Of a stretch of DNA of 64,000 nt, positions 10,834 to 20,584 are shown piece by piece. The DNA lies in contig OX463810.1 of the NCBI GenBank assembly GCA_949825045.1, positions 37,954,201-38,018,200 on the forward strand, in the 5' to 3' direction. The notes beneath the pieces were generated by a model. That model did not search any database and was not told the origin of the DNA. It saw only the letters and a list, made by a program, of their open reading frames with translations. How positions within the stretch are numbered: the stretch's first letter is position 1; every line of letters begins with the position of its first letter. The DNA is from Argyresthia goedartella. Its lineage: Eukaryota; Arthropoda; Insecta; Lepidoptera; Argyresthiidae. Both the position numbers and the translations under genes were made by a program.

Positions 10834-11323
10834 CGATTTATAAAAATAGCAAATTCTCTTTTGATAACGAAAATAAACGGATTACAGATGAAAACTGTCA
10901 TATCTTCAAAGAGCGACATTCACGTGAAAGCACCATCCCACTACTAACAAATATAAGATGATTTATATTATTATTTAATCGCACAGCAGAAATACTCTTT
11001 TTCACAGCAAAAAAGGATCAGCAAGAATACTTTTTATGTTAAAAGTATTTTTGTTGTTATTATATGTTGAACCTAATACGATTTATAAAAATAGCAAATT
11101 CTCTTTTGATAACGAAAATAAACGGATTACAGATGAAAACTGTCATATCTTCAAAGAGCGACATTCACTTGAAAGCACCATTCCACTACTAACAAATATA
11201 AGATGATTTATATTATTATTTAATCGCACAGCAGAAATACTGTTTTTCAAAGCAAAAAAGGATCAGCAAGAATACTTTTTATGTTATAAATATTTTTGTT
11301 GTTATTATATGTTCAACTTAATA
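10834..11323 (+). repeat. Tandem duplication, period 245 bp
   Basis: Units 10834-11078 and 11079-11323 are near identical (for example CATTCACGTG versus CATTCACTTG). Each carries an anonymous segment plus the left arm and the start of the core of the core-and-arms repeat. A 77-codon frame at 10728-10961 crosses the first unit and is not a recognisable gene. Confidence 0.85.
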
Positions 11324-11465
11324 CGAAGGATAAAAAGGGCTTCGCTTTGCTCACCTCCTTTACCCTTCACCTAAGGTACCGCAGTATTTTGCCATGATAT
11401 TTGCTGCGAAAATCAGTATATTTGCTGTGCAAATCAGTATTATTGATGTGCAGTTTAATATTTCC
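11222..11465 (+). mobile_element. Core-and-arms repeat, copy C (Arm type 2)
   Basis: Left arm AATCGCACAGCAGAAATACT, core TTCAACTTAATACGAAGG with hairpin GGGCTTCGCTTTGCTCACC, then CTTCACCTAAGGTACCGCAG. The right arm is TTTGCTGTGCAAATCAGTAT and ends GATGTGCAGTTTAATATTT. The outermost bases of the two arms are inverted copies (ATTTAATCGCAC against GTGCAGTTTAATAT). Confidence 0.65.
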
Positions 11466-11469
11466 CTTT

Positions 11470-11790
11470 TAAAAGCCTTTACTTGACGGGGTTGCGTCGA
11501 ACCCTTCAGGCTCCATCATCAGACCCTGGTTATCACCTAGGACCAAACTACTTAATGGTGGAGCCCCAACTTGATGGTGTTGTATCGCTTCATCACAGCG
11601 TCCCCATGACCACCTTCCTGTTCCGTCATCAGATCAGCTCCATGTCATGAAAATATTGCATTGTCATCGGATTTACATATGAGGGCAAAATTTCAGCTCA
11701 ATTGGAAACCGGGACGATTTAACTTGCAAGACTTGATTGCAGATGGACGGACAGAGCCTGGGACATGTGAAACTAAATTAATGTTTTTTA
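11470..11790 (+). repeat. LINE 3' UTR-like repeat
   Basis: Words such as GGGCAAAATTTCAGCTCAAT, TGGAAACCGGGACG and GATTGCAGATGGACGGACAG are typical of a widespread lepidopteran LINE tail. It ends GTGAAACTAAATTAATG. No ORF is present. Confidence 0.45.
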
Positions 11791-12537
11791 TTTAATATGT
11801 AAAAAAACAATGATTCCGACGAATTGTAAACCTCCTACTTTTGAGAACTAGGTAGGTAGAGAACAGAGTCACAACCATCGCCCAACAGAGGTCTTCAAAT
11901 GAAGGCAAGGACGAAACGATATACTCATATATTGGAAATATAAAACCTATTTGCCTTAGAAAGGACATCCGAATGGACTAACCAAACTACAGTGCATTTC
12001 TTTTACATATATTTACCCCCATCTAATCCACATAAGTAAAGAAATGGAACAGAGACAAAGATTCATACAACCACGCCGTCGAAGGTAACCTACTACATAC
12101 AAGCATACGGCGTATGTGTGCGTGTCATCAGCCCCTGTGTCGCGTACGCGCCGCCACCGGATAAAACCGGTCTACGCTCGTCCGGGATGATGACAAACGG
12201 AGAGCCTGCACTGCATAAATCACGTATTATTTGTTTCATTACCTACCTTATCGAATTGTTTTAAGTGTCTTAAACAGCAAATAATTATTAAAGTGTTGAG
12301 AAGTGTATGTTATGGAATAGTAGAATGGTTGTTTAATGTACTGTTTATATGAACAATACGAAGGAAATAAAAGATAATTCATACTTCATATATCCTAAGG
12401 AGACTACTAGGAAAGTAAATGATTACCATATAATACCTATCGCACAAACCGAGTTATTTAGTTAGAACTAATTGGGTGAATCTAAAAATATTTTGCTTTT
12501 GGGTTTCCGAATAGTCATTTGCGTATGCATATATTGA
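11791..12537. other. Anonymous sequence
   Basis: No gene or bounded element is seen. A short GC-rich patch lies at 12125-12190. Confidence 0.4.
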
Positions 12538-12566
12538 AAATGAAAATGAAAATGAAAATGAAAAAA

Positions 12567-12990
12567 TATTTATTTAGCACAAAAAGGTACGGCGTAATGG
12601 AACTTAGCATCTAACATTCAGTGCATAGCTTAAACAAAATAAACAAATTTCCAGGGGTCCCCAAACTAGGCTAGGCCTGTATCTTGGGGAACCAATTACT
12701 ATTTAAACATGTGAAAATTTATAAGCTTTGGCATAAACTTTACTAAAATAAACAAAGATAAACAAAACAAAACGAAGCAGCTTTTGGGTAGTGAGCGAAA
12801 TAGGGTTATACTATTTAAAAGAAACTGCTTCACAATAACAAAAGGAAACAGCTTCTGGGTATAAAGTATTAGTATAATATTAGTATCTGTGGTATAAAGA
12901 GAATAACAAGGTTATAAAATTTAAAAGAAACAGCTTCTAGGCTTCAAGACAAAAACAATAAAAATTACAATATATTAACAGCATACTATT
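12567..12990 (-). other. LINE 3' UTR and hexanucleotide tail boundary
   Basis: This untranslated segment lies between the ORF2 stop and the (TTTTCA)n tail. It contains, on the minus strand, CCCAAGATACAGGCC followed by CTAGTTTGGGG, the same core that ends both SINE families in this window. Confidence 0.65.
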
Positions 12991-14881
12991 CTAGATTAGA
13001 AACTGCTCTGTACTTTGGTAATCCAGTGTGAGAAGAAACTTTGTTATGGTTTTTTTAGCTTCCGTGATTGTGTTTGTTTTAATATCGCAGTGTTTTAATA
13101 AATTGTTGTAGATATGTGCGCTGATGAAGTTACCAAATCTACGGGCAAAAGTTGTGTTTGTACTTAGAGTAGGAATTCTAAAGACTCGCTTGCTTAGAAG
13201 GTGGTTGTACTCAGGGCTGTTCAAAGTCTTTCTGTGTGTGCTAAGACAGGTTTTTAATATAAAAAGCTTACGGACTGAGAGAACTTGCGAATCTGTGTAA
13301 AGATCGCTGGTTGGATATCTGTAGGGTTTCTTTAACATAACCTTAAGTACCGATCTCTGGGCTCTTTCTACATCAATAAGAATTGTTTAAGCCGCACTAC
13401 CCCATATTGTAATACAGTAGGTCAAAAGAGATTGGCAAATGGCAGTATAGACCTGAGTAAGGATTTGTTTACTGGCAGAATTACGAAGCTTTTTCATAAC
13501 TCCAATGATTTTACGGACCCTCTTTGCTAAACCAAGTACGTGGTCTTTAAAATTAAGATTCTCATCTATGCTAACGCCAAGATATTTCATAGTATGTACT
13601 CGCTCTATTTGATCGCAAGAACAGTTATTTAGTAGGATATTATTACAGGAGTGTACTTTAAATGTAAAGTTAGTTGATGGCTTTGATGCTGCGGTTTTGT
13701 GAAAGCATAAATATTTTGTCTTTCCACTGTTTAGTGTAAGGAGATTATTTCGAAGCCATTCAGATATTTGAGACACACCTTTTTCTGCAGCACTGATAGT
13801 ACTGTCCCAACCTTTACCACTATATAAGAGCACTGTATCGTCTGCGTAACATATGATTTCGCTATTACTAGTGCTGTAGTCATGTAAATCGTTCATATAT
13901 ATTATGAAGAGGGTTGGTCCAAGAATGCTTCCTTGTGGAACTCCGTAATTAACTTGTGTTCTATCACTGGTAAAAGACTCAACTTTAACCAATTGTTTCC
14001 TTTGGGAAAGGTAGCTGGTGAACCACGATAGCGGTAGCCCTCTGATGCCAGTTATTTCCATTTTTTTAAGTAATAATGGGATTGACACTGTGTCGAATGC
14101 TTTCGCTAGATCAAGGAAGACACCGACACAGCTGAGCCCATTATCTAGATATTTAGATATAAAGTTGGTTAAAAGAGTAACAGCGTCCTCTGTTGACTGT
14201 CTCTGCCTGAAACCAAATTGAGAGCAAGCCATATGATTCCAGAAAACTTACTAAGCGTTTGTTTACCAGCTTCTCTAGGAGTTTTGATAAATTACTAAGT
14301 AGGGAGATTGGTCTGTAGTTGCCAGGATTAGTTTTGGGGCCAGATTTATGGATCGGTGATACAGAGGCTACTTTCCAACAATCTGGGAAACAGCCTGTGC
14401 TTAGGCTTAGATTAAATATGTGTACTAAGGGGTGAATAATTAAAAGTTTTGTGCTTTTTATTAGTTGGTTGTTCAGGCCATCCAACCCGGGTGCACTGAC
14501 CTGTTTAAGTTGCCTAATTATGCCATCCAACTCTATTGCGTCAGTTGGTTGCATAAAAAATGAGTTTGGGGTGATGTTGTTAAGTTTGGTTTTACGTATA
14601 GAAGCTTCCTCGGTATTGCCTGAGTTCTCCATGATTGTGCTGGCGAGATTCTGTCCAACTGTAGCAAAGTAAGTGTTGCATTCGTTCAGGGCGTCAACTG
14701 GGTCGTTACCGGCTGTTATCAAATCAAGCGCCTGAGTATTTTTAGTCTGAAAGTTACATATATTCCTAATCGTGTTCCATAGTCCCTTTGGGTTTTTGGA
14801 ATTTGCTTCAAGTTGACTGCTTTCATAAGAAATTTTCAGCTTTTTTAAAAGTTCGTTGCAAAAGTTTCTGATTTTTTTCAT
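12991..14881 (-). pseudogene. LINE ORF2: reverse transcriptase domain and C-terminus
   Basis: Three open pieces form one broken frame. 14881-14210 holds the RT palm approach (KQVSAPGLDGLNNQLIK, NYRPISLLSNLSKLLEK). A frameshift near 14222 leads to 14232-13387, which holds RT motif A (FLDLAKAFDTV), GVPQGSILGPTLF, the catalytic CYADDTVLL and the thumb (MKYLGVSID). An in-frame TAA at 13387-13389 interrupts the connection (WGSAA stop) and the frame continues in phase to 12991 through RAQRSVLKV, PYRYPTSDLY and ARRFGNFISA, the usual tail of these proteins. The enzyme would copy its RNA at nicked chromosomal DNA. The frameshift and nonsense codon make it inactive. CR1/jockey-type assignment rests on the motif order and tail and is moderate. 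Confidence 0.85.
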
Positions 14882-14950
14882 TTACCGGCAAAATGTGAGC
14901 CTCAAGACTTCGTCTTTTGGAAAACGGCCGGACAGGCACCCACCTGTCCC

Positions 14951-16120
14951 CTAATCTACGGGCAGCCGAGACAACGTTGCTACCGCTCGTTTTAGAACCG
15001 AGCCTCCTACTAGAACCTCCGCAGACCGGGGGGTCCCGTCCTTGACAGGGAACAAGTTAACAATGCGCCCCCTGCGCCAACGTAGTGGCGGTAGGTTAGC
15101 ATCCTTAACCAGAACGAGGTCACCAACACTAGGGGGGCTGGTTTTGTCAGTCCACTTAAGGCGCTGTTGTAAGATATGCAGATACTCGAGCGACCAACGC
15201 TTCCAGAAATTCTGAGTAAACTGCTGCAACATCTGATACCTTGACAACCGATACAATTTCACTCCCTCGAAGGGGTGCTCGGGCAACGCGTTAAGTGGCT
15301 GTCCTATCAAGAAATGGCCTGGGGTCAGAGCCTCCAGGTCATTTGGATCCGAGCTGAGCGGACACAACGGTCGCAAATTGAGAACGGCCTCGATCTTACA
15401 AAACAATGTCGCGAGCTCCTCAAAAGTCAGCGCGGTCTGACCTACTATACGCCCCAAGTGCGTCTTAGCTGACTTAACTACGGCCTCAAAAAACCCACCC
15501 CAGTGGGGGCAACTCGGTGGGCTGAAGGTCCACTGTATACCCCGACGGGAGAGGGCCGTTCCAATATCCACTTTATTTACATTCAAAAAGTTGTCTATCT
15601 CTCGTAAGTATCGTTCCGCACCGACGTAGTTAGTGCCGTTATCAGAGCGGATCAAAGTTGGAAGTCCCCTTCGAGAAACAAACCTATCCAAACAAGCAAT
15701 GAAAGCCTCTGTCGAGAGATCAGCAACGAGCTCGAGATGTACCGCCTTGGTGGATAAACAAACAAACACACATGAGCTATACCGGTCCAGCAGAAACCCG
15801 GCGTCAGGGTCCTCAGCCTTCTGGGTAACATGCACGGCCGCTCTGGGGCCATGATCCGAAGATACTACTACATGGCTGTGGGGCCAGTCCGATTCTCTCC
15901 TGGCAAGCCAGGGTGGTCCCCACCACAAATGGTGTCTAACGAGTTCAGGAGCCCGACATCCCCTGGATGCACAATCAGACGGGTTCAATTCTCCTGTTAC
16001 ATGTCTCCAGGTCAGTGGGACCTCAGACGACACAATCTGGGAGACACGGTTCGCAACAAAAACCTCTAAGTTATGGACCGAAGCCTTCAGCCAGCACAAA
16101 CAATCTGGCTGTCCGTCCAC
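14951..16120 (-). pseudogene. BEL/Pao pol: end of RNase H region and truncated integrase
   Basis: The frame opens in the Pao RNase H-like region (WRHVTGELNPSDCASRGC, HHLWWGPPWL) and reaches DAGFLLDRYSS. It then jumps in frame to the middle of the integrase core (FVCLSTKAVHLELVADLST), so the zinc-binding N-terminus and the first catalytic aspartate are absent. SDNGTNYVGA (second Asp) and HWGGFFEAVVKSAK (Glu) are present, followed by RPLCPLSSDPNDLEALTPGH and a C-terminal RWRRGRI block before the stop. Integrase inserts the cDNA copy into chromosomes; this version lacks a complete active site. It is separated from the upstream pol piece by a 1-base frameshift near 16097-16105. Family identity is strong; inactivity is inferred from the missing residues. 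Confidence 0.85.
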
Positions 16121-16590
16121 GCGTACACCGTATCCTCCAAAACCACTGACCCACGCAACACTGTTAGAGTGTGATTCAAAAGTTTGGTCAAAAGAGCAGC
16201 CCCGGACAGTTCCAGTTTTGGAATCGTCATCCTTGTCCGAATAGGCGCTACCTTGCTTTTTGCCAAAACCAAACGCACGTCGACCTCCCCGGTGGAGGTG
16301 ACGGTTCGCAAATAAACCGCTGCCGCAAACCCTCGTTCAGAGGCATCACAAAACCCGTGAAGGGTTGCCCTGTAATCCCCAGCAGGGACCAATTTCCTCG
16401 GCAGCGATACATTATTTATGAGGCCCAACCATTTTGCTAAATCATTCGATACAATGCAGCCCTGAGCTCCAGAATCTAATAGGGCGCGAACGTATGTTGG
16501 GTTGCCCGCCAAATCCCAAACAAGCACAGAGGCGATCGGTAACACCACCGTCTCCGGTTGGGGGGCAACAAATTGTTGGGCCGCAAATTC
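16101..16590 (-). pseudogene. BEL/Pao pol: protease fused directly to RNase H-like region
   Basis: This piece lies in the same frame as gag, just after its TAG at 16591-16593. It contains the aspartic protease core ALLDSGAQGCIVSNDLAKWL and within a few residues switches to the Pao RNase H-like region (LHGFCDASERGFAAAVYL, MTIPKLELSGAALL, YAWTDSQIV). The entire reverse transcriptase, with its catalytic YxDD, should lie between them and is gone without breaking the frame. A 1-base loss near 16097-16105 then shifts the reading frame. Protease would have cut the polyprotein. Either the deletion happened in a single transposing lineage or it is a local event; the sequence alone does not say. Confidence 0.8.
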
Positions 16591-18504
16591 CTAGCGAGGG
16601 CCCCCGGGGCCCCACTGTGCCTGTAACCGATCAGGTAGGCAGCTATACGCCAGAGGGTCCCATTGTACAAATGGCCCACGCGCCGGTTCCATTGCCACCC
16701 TACGACGCCCCCCGAAGGGGGGTGGGCGTGAATTCAACCGTGGCCGCTCCATGAGCGGGGGGGACATCACATGTGACCGACGAGGACGAGGCGACGAGCG
16801 GGGCGACAACTGAGGCGGCGTCCGAACCGCACCCGCATAGCTCGAAGGTGTCCCATGCCACCCGCCCGTTACGGCCTGCTCAACATACCCAATGTCCCGC
16901 TGAGTCGGATGCTGAGTCGCAACCGAAAACTCAGGGCCCCCCATGTGATGACCCTGAGTGCGGCCCTGCACCCCTGGGTGGCTGCGTGCTTGTGGCCCCA
17001 TTGCCCGCTGAGTCGGATGCTGAGTCGCAACCGAAAACTCAGGGCCCCCCATGTGATGACCCTGAGTGCGGCCCTGCACCCTAGTACTACCCTGTGCACG
17101 TGGGGACGTTGGCCCCTGAGTTGCGCTCCAAGTCGCAAACGAATTCTCAGGGCCCCATGCCGTGTCACCCTGGGTACGGCCCTGTGGACGTGGGGACGTT
17201 GGCCCCTGAGTTGCGCTCCGAGTCGCAAACGACTTCTCAGGGCCCCATGCCGTGTCACCCCGGGTACGGCCCTGTGGTGGCTGTTGGCCGGACCGGTTCA
17301 TGCACAACAGATTGTTGTGGGCCCCACCACAATATCCGCACATTTTTGTGCGCGTGCAGTACCTAGCCATGTGTGGCCCTAGGCACAGGAAACACCAGCT
17401 CCGCTGCTTGGCCATCCGGCGCCGTCCCTGAACCCTAAGTTCCCCGAACTTATTGCAATTGGCCACAGCATGGCCAATCTGCCTACAACATGGGCAGGTC
17501 TCACTATGTGGGGTCAATGCACTCACAGTCCCATATGACTGCCGGTTGGTGCGGTCCTTCCTCGTCGGAGGGCCCCTACTCACAGCGCTCCCGGCAGCTC
17601 TCTGTGGCTCCGAAGGATGGGTGACCGTCAACCCCAAATTCTCTGCCCGTCGAGCCTCCTCTTCCAAAAATCCGACCAAGTCGGAGAAGGCGGGCAGGTC
17701 CTCGGCCGACCGCCCGTGAGACTGTTCGAAACGAGTCTGCACGTCAGCGGGTAGGCGGGAAAGTACAATGTACAGCAGTAGGTACGACCATTCACCAACC
17801 GGAAATCCAAGATTCTCTAGAGCCTTGGTGACGGACAACAATGGGTTCAAAACCTCCGTCTGTATGGCCCCGACCTTGTTCACAACCGGGATACTAAACA
17901 AACGGTTCAGTTGGGCATCGGCCAACCTCCGTTTGTTATGGTAACGTCTGACCAACAATTGTCTGGCCGTTTCATAGTTACCCTCCGTAACTGTCAAATG
18001 AGCGACCAGCTCCCTAGGCTCACCCCTCAATGCTGCCACCAGCTGAGCCATCTTGACAGACTTGGTAATGTCCGATCGCATGTGCACCAAACTGTCGAAC
18101 AGATTGATGAAGCTCATCCATTCACCGGACACTCCGTCAAAAGTAGGCATAGTTATGGCCGGTAACCTGGACCCTGAACCCTGAAGCGGCAGAGGTGCTT
18201 CAATGTCACCACCATGGCTGGACTCGCGCTGTCTACGTATGTCCGCAGCCTTCTGCGTGATAGCAGCTGCCATCTCCATACATTGGTCGACATCCCCTAG
18301 CAACCGTGACAGCCTGTCAGGTGCGCAACCATCAACTGATTCCGCCTGCGCGGACAATTCGAGCACCCTATTGTAACGTTCCTTAACGTCCATAGACCGC
18401 TCCAATACCACATCATGCCTATCTAAACGGTCTATCAGACCGTGTGCGGAGGAAAACCATCTGAGTTCCTTAGAAACACCCTTCTGTATTTCAGATAACG
18501 ACAT
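16591..18504 (-). CDS. BEL/Pao gag polyprotein
   Basis: 637 codons, open throughout. The N-terminal half is the capsid-like region typical of Pao elements (ITMPTFDGVSGEWMSFINLF, then LVAALRGEPRELVAHL and a YHNKRRLADAQLNRLF block). Three zinc-knuckle-like motifs follow at roughly residues 338-405: CPCCRQIGHAVANC, CFLCLGPHMARYC, CGYCGGAHNNLLC. The last third is Gln/Gly/Pro-rich with tandem repeats (QGRTQGDTAWGPE, GHHMGGPEFSVATQ). Gag would package element RNA in cytoplasmic particles. It ends in TAG with the protease in the same frame directly downstream; Pao elements normally have one gag-pol frame, so this is a nonsense mutation or, less likely, a readthrough signal. The start ATG at 18504 fits the leader position. 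Confidence 0.85.
   Translation of the reverse strand: MSLSEIQKGVSKELRWFSSAHGLIDRLDRHDVVLERSMDVKERYNRVLELSAQAESVDGCAPDRLSRLLGDVDQCMEMAAAITQKAADIRRQRESSHGGDIEAPLPLQGSGSRLPAITMPTFDGVSGEWMSFINLFDSLVHMRSDITKSVKMAQLVAALRGEPRELVAHLTVTEGNYETARQLLVRRYHNKRRLADAQLNRLFSIPVVNKVGAIQTEVLNPLLSVTKALENLGFPVGEWSYLLLYIVLSRLPADVQTRFEQSHGRSAEDLPAFSDLVGFLEEEARRAENLGLTVTHPSEPQRAAGSAVSRGPPTRKDRTNRQSYGTVSALTPHSETCPCCRQIGHAVANCNKFGELRVQGRRRMAKQRSWCFLCLGPHMARYCTRTKMCGYCGGAHNNLLCMNRSGQQPPQGRTRGDTAWGPEKSFATRSATQGPTSPRPQGRTQGDTAWGPENSFATWSATQGPTSPRAQGSTRVQGRTQGHHMGGPEFSVATQHPTQRAMGPQARSHPGVQGRTQGHHMGGPEFSVATQHPTQRDIGYVEQAVTGGWHGTPSSYAGAVRTPPQLSPRSSPRPRRSHVMSPPLMERPRLNSRPPPFGGRRRVAMEPARGPFVQWDPLAYSCLPDRLQAQWGPGGPR
16896..17273 (-). 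repeat. In-frame tandem repeats in gag C-terminus
   Basis: Two units of about 78 bp recur 108 bp apart (16896-16973, 17004-17081), and two further related units recur 90 bp apart (about 17099-17188, 17189-17273). Both periods are multiples of three, so the reading frame is kept and gag gains repeated Gly/Gln-rich blocks. Confidence 0.8.
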
Positions 18505-19102
18505 GATCGGAACGATACTTACTCACAATTTGCAGTAACTCAATTTTATTGGACCCTCCAGTCTATAACCCAAACGAGGGAACCCTAAACCACAACTTAA
18601 ACAATGCTGTTTTCCTTAAACAATAGGAACCGAGTTTTATATCTATATAAATTCTGTACATACAATTTAGTTTCCCTTTATCATTATAACACACACAGAT
18701 AGTCAATATTAGTTCAAGTTATAAATTGCTATAACTGAAAACAATGTAATAGCCTGCTATCAATAGATGTAACTACCTATGTTAACCAAACATTCATTAG
18801 CATTACTAGACCACTAATAGATTGACTAACTGGTACTTCAATGCAAATTTCAATTCACCTACAATGTACCTAGGTTGAGTACCTACTATTCTGAGTCACA
18901 TCTCAGTACAACTGGTCATTTAGGGAAAACTGTTATATCTGTCTGCCTACTACCAGCAATAGACTTATAGCTTACAATACTACCAATCTATGTGGATACA
19001 GGAACAACACCAAGTTAGCTAATAACCGCCTATACCTACAGATTGATAGTCCCAAATCGTGGGTTCCTGGAGCCCTTGACGGCTGCAAATCTCAGGAAAC
19101 CA
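18505..19102 (-). other. BEL/Pao untranslated leader
   Basis: AT-rich non-coding stretch between the primer-binding-like site and the gag start. No ORF of note is seen. Confidence 0.6.
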
Positions 19103-19116
19103 CGCTCTTGCTACCA
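19103..19116 (-). promoter_or_regulatory. Candidate primer-binding site
   Basis: Minus strand TGGTAGCAAGAGCG begins three bases after the end of the 5' LTR, the position where reverse transcription primes from a tRNA 3' end. The TGG start fits the CCA end of a tRNA; I cannot name the tRNA. Confidence 0.55.
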
Positions 19117-19119
19117 AAA

Positions 19120-19672
19120 TGTTCAGGCTTCTCGGCACCCAATGACCTCGCAGGGGCCCATCAGCTACGAGGTAGCGTAGCGATCAGATGCCAAGAAGCT
19201 GTGAACGTCGGCGATTCACCGAGCTATTAATTATGAATCTATCTGACCTGGTCTGTGCTTCGTTCCCGTCAAACTTCTGTCTCTCTGCAAGGCCCGGGTG
19301 CACCCTAGGCTCTTCTTGGTAGACAGGTTCTTCAGCCAACCAGGTATGGCTGGCAGGCCAGCTTCGACGAGCACAGTGTTCCAACACAGGTTATGTTACG
19401 TGGGAAAAACCAATCGGCCACGTAAATGCGAACTTTATCTGGTTCGGGGAATCACAACACACTCAGCTATCTAGACAATCCTGAGGGAACCCCGAATACA
19501 ATTCCAGATGGCTTGCGATTTAATTTCAATACCCCAATCAATACGCGTTACATCGCGAGGGCTTTTCGTCTGTCAGTTGTCAAAAACTGCTAGGTTGGCA
19601 GCAACGTCAAATTCAAAATGGCCGTTCCGAAACCATCGATCGAATATCGATTTGGAATCGAACACTACTACA
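19120..19672 (-). repeat. 5' LTR of the BEL/Pao element
   Basis: On the minus strand the segment begins TGTAGTAGTG at 19672, exactly where LINE endonuclease coding stops matching, and ends CCTGAACA at 19120, next to the primer-binding-like site. TG...CA ends and about 553 bp fit an LTR. With no second LTR to compare, the outer edge is inferred from the LINE junction. Confidence 0.65.
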
Positions 19673-19974
19673 CCTCCGTTTTTGTTTATATTATTTTTGG
19701 TGTGATGTGGAGTGTAGCCTGGAATGCCATCAATAATAGTTGTCTCGTTAAGCCAACACTCTGTTAGTATTATAACGTCAAACTGAACACTCATTCTGTG
19801 TAGACAAACTAAAAAGGCATCAAAATTTTTATTAATACTTCTCACATTAAAAGCTATTAGTTTGAAATTATAGTTAGACGTTAGAACACTTCTACAGAGC
19901 TCTGGGGTTTCAAATTTTTTGCATTGTATATCCAGAAATGAGTCAATTTGTAGTTCTAGGTTGTTGTTAGCCAT
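19673..19974 (-). pseudogene. LINE ORF2 N-terminus: endonuclease start
   Basis: The frame starts MANNNLELQI at 19974 and contains the first two blocks of an APE-type endonuclease: LIAFNVRSINKN (metal/DNA-binding Asn) and DVIILTECWLNE (catalytic Glu), then NKNGGVVVF. At 19672 it runs into the BEL/Pao LTR; the remaining 33 codons of the open frame to 19573 are LTR sequence. This is the 5' part of the ORF2 whose RT lies at 12.99-14.88 kb. Confidence 0.8.
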
Positions 19975-20252
19975 TTATGATGTGATGGAGGTATCCAAAT
20001 TGTTTTTTCTTTTTAATTGGTTGTGATAGTACAGCCAGTAATTGTAATTGTAGTTTAGCTTTGAAGGCGAGTTGTTTTAGTTTGAGCACATATTTAGTTT
20101 TAGTTTTATGGTTGAGTTTTTTTGTTGAGTGTTTTATAAAATGTATATATTGAACGAAATTTTCACAATTTGTTTTTTGGAAGCTTATTAGAGCGCTTAC
20201 GGCTAATTTGGATAGAGATAACGAAATACAGAGCATAATTGCGATACTAAGA

Positions 20253-20477
20253 TTAGGAACACTTCTTGCGCTCCGGTTTTGCAGAAGGCTCGGACTGACA
20301 CTCAACCTGAGTTGGCTGAGAGTTTCCCGCCAGATTGTCCAGGATAGATTCAGACTCTACACGTACAACGGAGCTTGTGTCAGAACGGCGCATAAGGATT
20401 CTTCCATTTTTTGTCCAGACGTACTTAAAGCCGAGTCGAGCTCCAAGCGATCGAGCCTTGCTGAAAAGGATTCTGTT
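20253..20477 (-). pseudogene. LINE ORF1 C-terminus (FP25-like domain)
   Basis: The minus strand reads NRILFSKARSLGARLGFKYV, WTKNGRILMRRSDTSSVVRV and a basic end KPERKKCS before TAA at 20253-20255. The pattern K-x-x-x-L-F-x-K-A-R followed by Y-V-W-x-K-N-G-x-I-x-x-R is what I recognise from C-termini of insect LINE ORF1 proteins related to the FP25-like family. Upstream the frame meets a stop at 20478 and a 50-bp tandem duplication, so the rest of ORF1 is lost or displaced. About 280 bp of untranslated sequence separate it from ORF2. Confidence 0.65.
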
Positions 20478-20484
20478 TTATTCT

Positions 20485-20584
20485 ATTCATGGCTATATTC
20501 CCATAATGTGGTAGCCAGAGCTGCAGGATCACATATTCATGGCTATATTCCCATAATGGGGTAGCCAGAGCTGCAGGATCACAT
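20485..20584 (-). repeat. Tandem duplication of a 50-bp unit
   Basis: Units 20485-20534 and 20535-20584 differ at one base (AATGTGG versus AATGGGG). The unit contains GGCTATATTCCCATAATG and CAGAGCTGCAGGATCACA. Confidence 0.85.

Larger units (their letters stand above)
14883..19672 (-). mobile_element. BEL/Pao LTR retrotransposon, internally deleted, 3' LTR missing
   Basis: On the minus strand: 5' LTR (19672-19120), primer-binding-like site, leader, gag, protease, RNase H-like region and integrase, ending at 14951. Only about 70 bp separate the integrase stop from LINE sequence, so no second LTR is present. Missing protein blocks (reverse transcriptase and the start of the integrase core) show it cannot move by itself. 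The purine-rich AGGGGACAGGTGGGTG just after the integrase stop is a candidate polypurine tract. Confidence 0.8.
12538..20477 (-). mobile_element. CR1/jockey-like LINE, interrupted by BEL/Pao insertion
   Basis: On the minus strand the order is ORF1 C-terminus (20477-20253), start of ORF2 endonuclease (19974-19673), BEL/Pao element, ORF2 reverse transcriptase and C-terminus (14881-12991), 3' UTR (12990-12567) and a (TTTTCA)n tail (12565-12538). The pieces fit one LINE in one orientation. About 190 codons of endonuclease and linker are missing at the lower BEL junction, so the insertion was followed by a deletion, or two copies were joined. All ORFs carry stops or frameshifts. Confidence 0.7.

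Noticed and set aside
15275..16149. Plus-strand open frames opposite the integrase
   Set aside because: Antisense to a clearly homologous BEL/Pao pol frame.
16773..17382. Long plus-strand open frames of 103 and 175 codons
   Set aside because: They are antisense shadows of the repetitive gag C-terminus.
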